Shown one piece after another: positions 59,204 through 64,000 of a stretch of 64,000 bases of DNA. Each line of letters begins with the position of its first letter. Position 1 is the first letter of the stretch. The stretch spans positions 62,001 to 126,000 of the forward strand of contig JAVEYB010000007.1 of the NCBI GenBank assembly GCA_034003725.1, given 5' to 3'. Origin of the DNA: Candidatus Zixiibacteriota bacterium. Lineage in GTDB: Bacteria; Zixibacteria; MSB-5A5; GN15; FEB-12. The notes below the pieces were generated by a model. That model was not told the origin of the DNA. It saw nothing but the letters and a program-made list of their open reading frames with translations, and searched no databases. Made by a program: the position numbers and the translations under genes.

Positions 59204-60937
59204 GTGGACAGGAAGTCTATCGTTCTGATCGTTATACTGGCTCTCATTGTCCTGTTCTATTGGCAAATCCTCGAGTTTCTCGGGCTCCACGAGCCAGAGC
59301 CGCCACGACAAGCCGCACCCACGGAGCAGATTGACTCATCGACACAAGATGCTGCTAAACAACAGGATACATTCGTTTCTCCATCGGGTGCCGCAATCCC
59401 CGATCTGTTGTCCGATACGTCTGCAATCAGCCCGCAGCTTTCCGAAGATATCCTGCCCGACACGACAAAAATTGATTCGGTGATCATTACCACCAATAAG
59501 TATGAAATCACCATGATCAGCCTCGGCGGCGGCCCCGTCTCCATGCTGCTGAAGGAGCATACTTACCGCGATGGTAATTTGATAGAGATGTTGCCGGAGC
59601 CCATGAATGTCGCCCTGGAGGCCGGTTTTGCCGGCGGCGCCGTAATGACAGGCAAGCTCCCGTTTGTTTCTTCACTCGCGCCGGGCGCGTATGCCATTAA
59701 AGATAAAGAGCTTACGCTTGACTATACATTCCGTGCCCCCAGCGGAGTGGAAATCATCAAGCACTACACGTTTTTCCCTGACACCTATTCGTTTGACATG
59801 GTACTCGCGGTCCGCAACACCGAACGTCTCGGTATTGACCTGCAGTATGAATTGGTATGGAACAATCCTCCCCCGGTGACCGAGCCCGACGCCAAAACCG
59901 ATTTCAACGCGATGAACGCCGTGGCGATGATCGGAGGTTCACGAAAGCAGCTCGATGATTACTCCGATGGTGCTCTGAACCAGAGCGAATCCGGCACGAC
60001 CACCTGGGCCGGGGTCCGCTCCAAGTATTTTACGTCGGTCATGATCCCGAAGTCGCAGCTCGCGGAAGGTGCGCATGCGACCGGCCGCAAGTGGAAAGCG
60101 ACTATAGACGGCAAGGAAGTCGAGGTCAAACAGATCGCCGCGGCGCTCGAAATGCCGCTCGGCGGGCGCCATGAGATTCGCGACAGCTTCACCGTATTTG
60201 TCGGCCCGATGGATTATTTTCTCATGCGGTCGTACGATGTCGGTCTCGAAGACATGCTCGATATCGGCACCACCCCGTTCATCGGCTGGATCATCAAGCC
60301 CTTTGCGATCGCAGTGATGTGGGCGCTGCCCAAAATGTATCATGTCATCAGCAACTACGGCGTGGTTATCATCCTGTTTTCGCTGATAATCAAGATCATC
60401 ACCATGCCGCTGTCGCTGAAATCGTTTAAATCGATGCAGGCCATGAAAGATCTGCAACCCAAAATCGAAGAGCTCAAGAAGCAATATCAGAAAAATCCGC
60501 AGGCGATGAATCAGGAGATGATGAAGCTGTACAAAAAGCACGGCGTCAATCCGCTCTCCGGCTGCCTTCCGATCCTGCTGCAGATGCCGTTGCTGTTTGC
60601 GATGTTCTCCGTTTTCCAGGCGACCATCCTGCTTCGTGATGCACCGTTTGTGTGGTTTATTAAAGACCTGTCGCACGGCGCCACCGGCTTCACCGATCCC
60701 TACATCGCGCTCGTGATTCTCATGGTAGCCGCCCAGTTTCTGTCGCAGCATCTGACCATGGCGTCAAGCACCCAGCAGAACAAAGCTCTGATGTATATCA
60801 TGCCGCTGATGATGGGCTTTTTCCTGTACAGCCTCCCGTCCGGTCTGATTCTCTACTGGATCTGCTTCTCCGTGTTCTCACTGCTCGACTGGCTGGTTTA
60901 CCGTCGACCGAAAAACGTGCATGTCCAGACGGCTTAA
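59204..60937 (+). CDS. yidC: Membrane protein insertase YidC
   Basis: Inner-membrane insertase and chaperone working alone or with SecYEG. The 577-residue length and the large extracytoplasmic P1 domain (about residues 55-340) are of the Gram-negative type. An N-terminal anchor helix (SIVLIVILALIVLFYWQIL) and the C-terminal five-helix core (YGVVIILFSLIIKIITMPLSLKSFKSMQAM, GCLPILLQMPLLFAMFSVF, IMPLMMGFFLYSLPSGLILYWICFSVFSLLDWLVYRR) are clear. The GTG at 59204 lies eight bases after AAGGA; a GTG at 59198 is too close. mnmE follows with 18 bases between. Confidence 0.97.
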   Translation: MDRKSIVLIVILALIVLFYWQILEFLGLHEPEPPRQAAPTEQIDSSTQDAAKQQDTFVSPSGAAIPDLLSDTSAISPQLSEDILPDTTKIDSVIITTNKYEITMISLGGGPVSMLLKEHTYRDGNLIEMLPEPMNVALEAGFAGGAVMTGKLPFVSSLAPGAYAIKDKELTLDYTFRAPSGVEIIKHYTFFPDTYSFDMVLAVRNTERLGIDLQYELVWNNPPPVTEPDAKTDFNAMNAVAMIGGSRKQLDDYSDGALNQSESGTTTWAGVRSKYFTSVMIPKSQLAEGAHATGRKWKATIDGKEVEVKQIAAALEMPLGGRHEIRDSFTVFVGPMDYFLMRSYDVGLEDMLDIGTTPFIGWIIKPFAIAVMWALPKMYHVISNYGVVIILFSLIIKIITMPLSLKSFKSMQAMKDLQPKIEELKKQYQKNPQAMNQEMMKLYKKHGVNPLSGCLPILLQMPLLFAMFSVFQATILLRDAPFVWFIKDLSHGATGFTDPYIALVILMVAAQFLSQHLTMASSTQQNKALMYIMPLMMGFFLYSLPSGLILYWICFSVFSLLDWLVYRRPKNVHVQTA

Positions 60938-60955
60938 CCCGCACGTGGGTCTGAG

Positions 60956-62346
60956 ATGACAGCATCCGTGGAAAAAAAAAGCCTGACAGCGGCGATGACA
61001 CTATCGCCGCTGTCATAACGCCACCCGGCGAAGGCGGTATCGCCGCTGTCCGTGTCGCCGGCCCCCGAAGCCTCGCTATCCTCACGAACCACTTCCGGCC
61101 GCAGTCAGAGCGCACCGATCACCATGTCACACCGTTTATGCTCCGCTACGGGCAATGGCACGATGCGAGCGGGCGTGTGATCGACGAGGTCACTGCGGTC
61201 TATATGCCGGAAAAACAATCATATACGGGTCTGGACCAAATAGAGATATTCTGCCATGGCGGACGTCACGTGGTTCGCATGCTCCTCGACAGTGTGCTTG
61301 GTTCGGGAGCACGCGCCGCCGAGCCGGGCGAATTCACACGCCTGGCCTTTCTGAACGGCCGTATCGATCTTGCCCGCGCCGAGGCGGTCGCCGAGGTGAT
61401 TGCCGCCAACACCCGGCACTCCTATGAAGTCTCGCGCCAGCACCTGCTCGGAGCCTATTCGCAGGAAATCGAATCCCTCCGCGACCGGCTTCTCCGCGCG
61501 CGAGCGGAACTTGAAGCGTCCATTGACTTCACCGAAGAAGACATCGATCCGAATCTGCTGCTATCAATGCGTGAGCCGGTACGCGATGTCCTGACAGATG
61601 TCGAGCGTCTGCTGGCGACTTACCGGGGCGGCCGCATTATTAATGAGGGATTCCGGATCGTCCTGGCCGGACGGCCAAACGCCGGCAAGTCCTCACTTTT
61701 TAACCTCCTGCTTCGACAGGAGCGTGCGCTCGTCAATCCAACCGCCGGTACAACAAGAGATTACCTGTCGGAATGGATAGACCTTCACGGGTTCGCCGTC
61801 AACCTGATCGATACCGCAGGTCTTCGAACCGAAGGCGATGAGCTGGAAAAGGCGGGTCAGTCCCGCGCCCGCGCGCTGATCGATCAGGCTGACCTTGTCA
61901 TCTGGATGGTCGATCTTGCCGACCCCGGATGGAGGACACATCTTCCGGCCGATGTTGCCGGTTTTGATCCATCCCGCACTCTTGTCACCGGTAATAAAAT
62001 CGACCTCGCGGTCGGCACACCCGACAGTCGAATCGTCCTCAGCTACTCCTGCAAGACCGGCGAAGGTATTGAAGCGCTCATCAACGCTATTGTCGCCTCT
62101 ATTGATGATCGGATGCCCGATCTGACATCCGGGGTCGTGGTCACCTCGGCTCGCCATCAGCAGAAACTCCGAACGTCACACGACGCACTGCTGCTGGTGT
62201 GCGACCAGCTTGAATCGGGGGACTCGCCGGACCTGATTGCATATAACCTTCGCCAGGCGACCGATGCACTGGACGAAATCACTGGACGGATATATACTGA
62301 AGAGATTCTGGGCCAGATCTTTGGGTCGTTTTGTATCGGCAAATGA
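60956..62346 (+). CDS. mnmE: tRNA modification GTPase MnmE, apparent -1 frameshift near its start
   Basis: With MnmG it forms the 5-carboxymethylaminomethyl group on U34 of several tRNAs. The GTPase shows G1 GRPNAGKSSLFN, G3 DTAGLR and the C-terminal FCIGK. The conserved N-terminus (DDTIAAVITPPGEGG and on) is in a frame that has no ATG, GTG or TTG between a stop at 60952 and 61138. An ATG at 60956 lies in the +1 frame and reads MTASVEKK; only at the A9 run (60972-60980) does a -1 shift (A-AAA-AAA slippery sequence) or one extra A join it to the MnmE frame. Start 60956 with a frameshift is therefore proposed. Confidence 0.92.
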
Positions 62347-62426
62347 ATATCTGGGTACATTGAGCTAATGCCATCGCTCAGGGCGATGCAATATTCGTCG
62401 GCGGGAATCGGCAGGTGTCTGTGGAT

Positions 62427-62442
62427 CGTTTCACGTGAAACA
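62427..62442. promoter_or_regulatory. parS centromere-like site (ParB-binding)
   Basis: CGTTTCACGTGAAACA matches the parS consensus TGTTTCACGTGAAACA except for the first base; the 14-base core GTTTCACGTGAAAC (62428-62441) is a perfect palindrome. ParB loads on such sites near the origin for chromosome segregation. It lies between mnmE and mnmG, 25 bases before mnmG. Confidence 0.93.
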
Positions 62443-62466
62443 TCCCGACTTCTCCGTTGGTTTTGA

Positions 62467-64000
62467 ATGAACATGATCGATCGCGACTTTGACATTGTCG
62501 TTATTGGCGGTGGGCACGCCGGTGTAGAGGCGGCGCTGGTCGCCGCCCGGATGGGGAAGACCGCCGCTATCGTCACTATGGACCCTGCCCGGCTTGCCCT
62601 CATGTCCTGCAACCCGGCAATCGGCGGGATCGGCAAATCGCAACTGGTTGCTGAGATTGACGCTCTCGGGGGAGTAATGGGTCTGGCGACCGATGCTACC
62701 GGCATCCAGTTCCGTCGTCTCAATCTCTCCCGCGGTCCTGCTGTCTGGTCCACCCGCGCCCAGTGCGATCGCCGCTATTATAACCAGTTTGTCGTCGACT
62801 ATGTCTCTGCTGAACCGAATGTATCCGTTATCGAGGCGCTCGCCGGCGATATTATGCTCGATTCCGCAGGCCGCGTCTGCGGCGTGCGAACCGAGGACGG
62901 CCGTCCGATCCTCTGCCGCGCCGTCATCGTTGCGACCGGAACGTTCCTTGGCGGTCTTATCCATATAGGCGAAAAAAAGATACAGGCAGGGCGGTTCGGT
63001 GAACAAGCCGCCTACCGGCTATCCGAATCGTTTGCCCGCCTTGGTTTCCAACTGGGCCGACTCAAGACCGGCACGCCACCCCGCCTCGACGGGGACACCA
63101 TCGACTGGTCCCGATGCGAGATTCAGCCCGGCGAGGTTCCAATGCCGCGATTGTCTTATCGCTCCGAACCGCGCCATTTCGAACAGGCGCCATGTTATCT
63201 CACTCGCACCACCGATGCAACCCGCGAGATAATGCTGGCCTCCCTGACAAGATCTCCAATGTTTTCAGGGCAGATCTCGTCAACCGGCCCCCGGTATTGC
63301 CCGTCGGTCGAAGACAAGTTCTTTCGCTTTGCCGATAAGCCGACGCACAACCTCTTTCTCGAACCCGAGGGCAACGGCACGTCCGAAATCTACCCCAACG
63401 GCTTTTCGACCGCTCTCCCTGAGGATGTTCAGGAGAGAGCGATTCGCACCGTCATCGGGCTGGAGGAGGTACGGATCACCCGCCCCGGGTATGCGGTCGA
63501 GTACGACTACTGTCCCACCTGGCAGATCAAGCCGTCGCTGGAAACCCGCCGTATTCCGGGATTGTTTTTCGCCGGCCAAATCAACGGCACATCCGGATAC
63601 GAAGAAGCAGCTGCACAAGGGCTTATGGCAGGAATAAATGCCGTACTCATGATAGCCGGGGAGCAACCGTTTGTGCTCGACCGATCCGAAGCCTATATCG
63701 GCGTCATGATCGACGACCTCTGCACGCGGTCGATCACCGAACCGTATCGCATGTTTACCTCACGGGCCGAGTACCGTCTGGCCCTTCGCCAGGACAACGC
63801 CCGCGATCGTCTTTTCCGGTACGCGGCCCGGTACTCGCTGGTTCCCGCACCTGACCTCGCCCGCTTTCGGGAACTGGAAGAGAAGACTCAGATGGAAATC
63901 GGGAAGCTCCGAGCGACACGTGTCAAGACCACCGACATCCCGGACTTCCGGGATCGGTTCAAGAAGACTGACGACGTCTCTCTGGAGAATCTTCTACGGA
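62467..64000 (+). CDS. mnmG: tRNA uridine-5-carboxymethylaminomethyl(34) synthesis enzyme MnmG, 3' end outside the window
   Basis: FAD-dependent partner of MnmE in wobble-uridine modification. The frame runs open from the ATG at 62467 to the window end, 511 complete codons. The FAD loop VVIGGGHAGVEAA is near residues 11-23, followed by MSCNPAIGGIGKSQLVAEIDALGG, the cysteine pair later in the fold (PGYAVEYDY and QINGTSGYEEAAAQGLMAG), and DDLCTRSITEPYRMFTSRAEYRL. About 110 C-terminal residues lie outside the window. A second ATG two codons in is also possible. parS lies directly upstream. Confidence 0.97.
   Translation, partial: MNMIDRDFDIVVIGGGHAGVEAALVAARMGKTAAIVTMDPARLALMSCNPAIGGIGKSQLVAEIDALGGVMGLATDATGIQFRRLNLSRGPAVWSTRAQCDRRYYNQFVVDYVSAEPNVSVIEALAGDIMLDSAGRVCGVRTEDGRPILCRAVIVATGTFLGGLIHIGEKKIQAGRFGEQAAYRLSESFARLGFQLGRLKTGTPPRLDGDTIDWSRCEIQPGEVPMPRLSYRSEPRHFEQAPCYLTRTTDATREIMLASLTRSPMFSGQISSTGPRYCPSVEDKFFRFADKPTHNLFLEPEGNGTSEIYPNGFSTALPEDVQERAIRTVIGLEEVRITRPGYAVEYDYCPTWQIKPSLETRRIPGLFFAGQINGTSGYEEAAAQGLMAGINAVLMIAGEQPFVLDRSEAYIGVMIDDLCTRSITEPYRMFTSRAEYRLALRQDNARDRLFRYAARYSLVPAPDLARFRELEEKTQMEIGKLRATRVKTTDIPDFRDRFKKTDDVSLENLLR

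Noticed and set aside
1-64000. tRNA or rRNA genes, CRISPR arrays, insertion sequences and prophage
   Set aside because: No TpsiC-arm pattern with acceptor stem, no repeat-spacer array, transposase or phage genes were recognised by eye; tRNAscan-SE and an IS search would be needed to exclude small ones.

Overview
The window looks like a chromosomal segment from a diderm (Gram-negative-type), moderately GC-rich, probably uncultured bacterium. The diderm inference rests on a lipobox lipoprotein, a predicted small outer-membrane beta-barrel, LspA, a long YidC with a large extracytoplasmic domain, and many exported proteins. The gene mix (DivIVA, Rex, eukaryote-like IleS, KtrA/KtrB-type potassium uptake, ECF42 sigma factor with a DGPF partner, T. 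brockii-like alcohol dehydrogenase) would suit an FCB-superphylum lineage such as Zixibacteria, but that placement is inference. No tRNA, rRNA, CRISPR array, transposase or prophage was recognised.

Layout. 0-6 kb: the end of birA, a degenerate IscU/NifU-like scaffold, a lone GIY-YIG nuclease bracketed by two short palindromes, trkA-trkH, mutM and an orphan ABC ATPase. 6-10 kb: the leftward replication cluster dnaA-dnaN-recF with an oriC candidate upstream of dnaA (three TTGTCCACA boxes) and a terminator between dnaN and recF. 10-16 kb: leftward mrp and an Rrf2 regulator, then ileS-dksA-lspA. 16-20.6 kb: an ECF42 sigma factor with its DGPF partner, trmO, and a TetR regulator and methyltransferase sharing identical operators. 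20.7-31.4 kb: an HD-GYP protein, a split Ada/Ogt repair pair, pepF, a secreted M1-like pseudopeptidase, hflX and a response regulator. 31.5-39.7 kb: CDGSH protein, ECF S component plus methyltransferase, TPR protein, M24 peptidase plus NUDIX, membrane proteins and one frameshifted gene. 39.9-40.95 kb: about 1 kb without a convincing gene. 41-56.4 kb: serine hydrolase, uvrA, rex with its own operator, alr, ferritin-like protein, yggS, chrA, divIVA, purine nucleoside phosphorylase and alcohol dehydrogenase. 56.5-64 kb: ppa and a flippase, then rpmH-rnpA-yidD-yidC-mnmE-mnmG with a near-perfect parS site between mnmE and mnmG.

The window therefore holds both halves of the usual origin neighbourhood (dnaA-dnaN-recF and rpmH to mnmG plus parS), separated by about 48 kb of other genes. 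DNA repair is well represented (mutM, recF, uvrA, Ada/Ogt, GIY-YIG, an HhH protein), as are redox and Fe-S functions (Mrp, Rrf2, IscU-like, CDGSH, Rex). The most notable oddities are the IscU-like protein lacking two of three cluster cysteines, the M1-like protein with all zinc-site residues changed, mnmE whose reading frame joins its only good start through an A9 run, a probable CTG start for lspA, and the TetR operator pair embedded in promoters. I found no convincing wholly new system; the best candidates for novelty are listed as findings.
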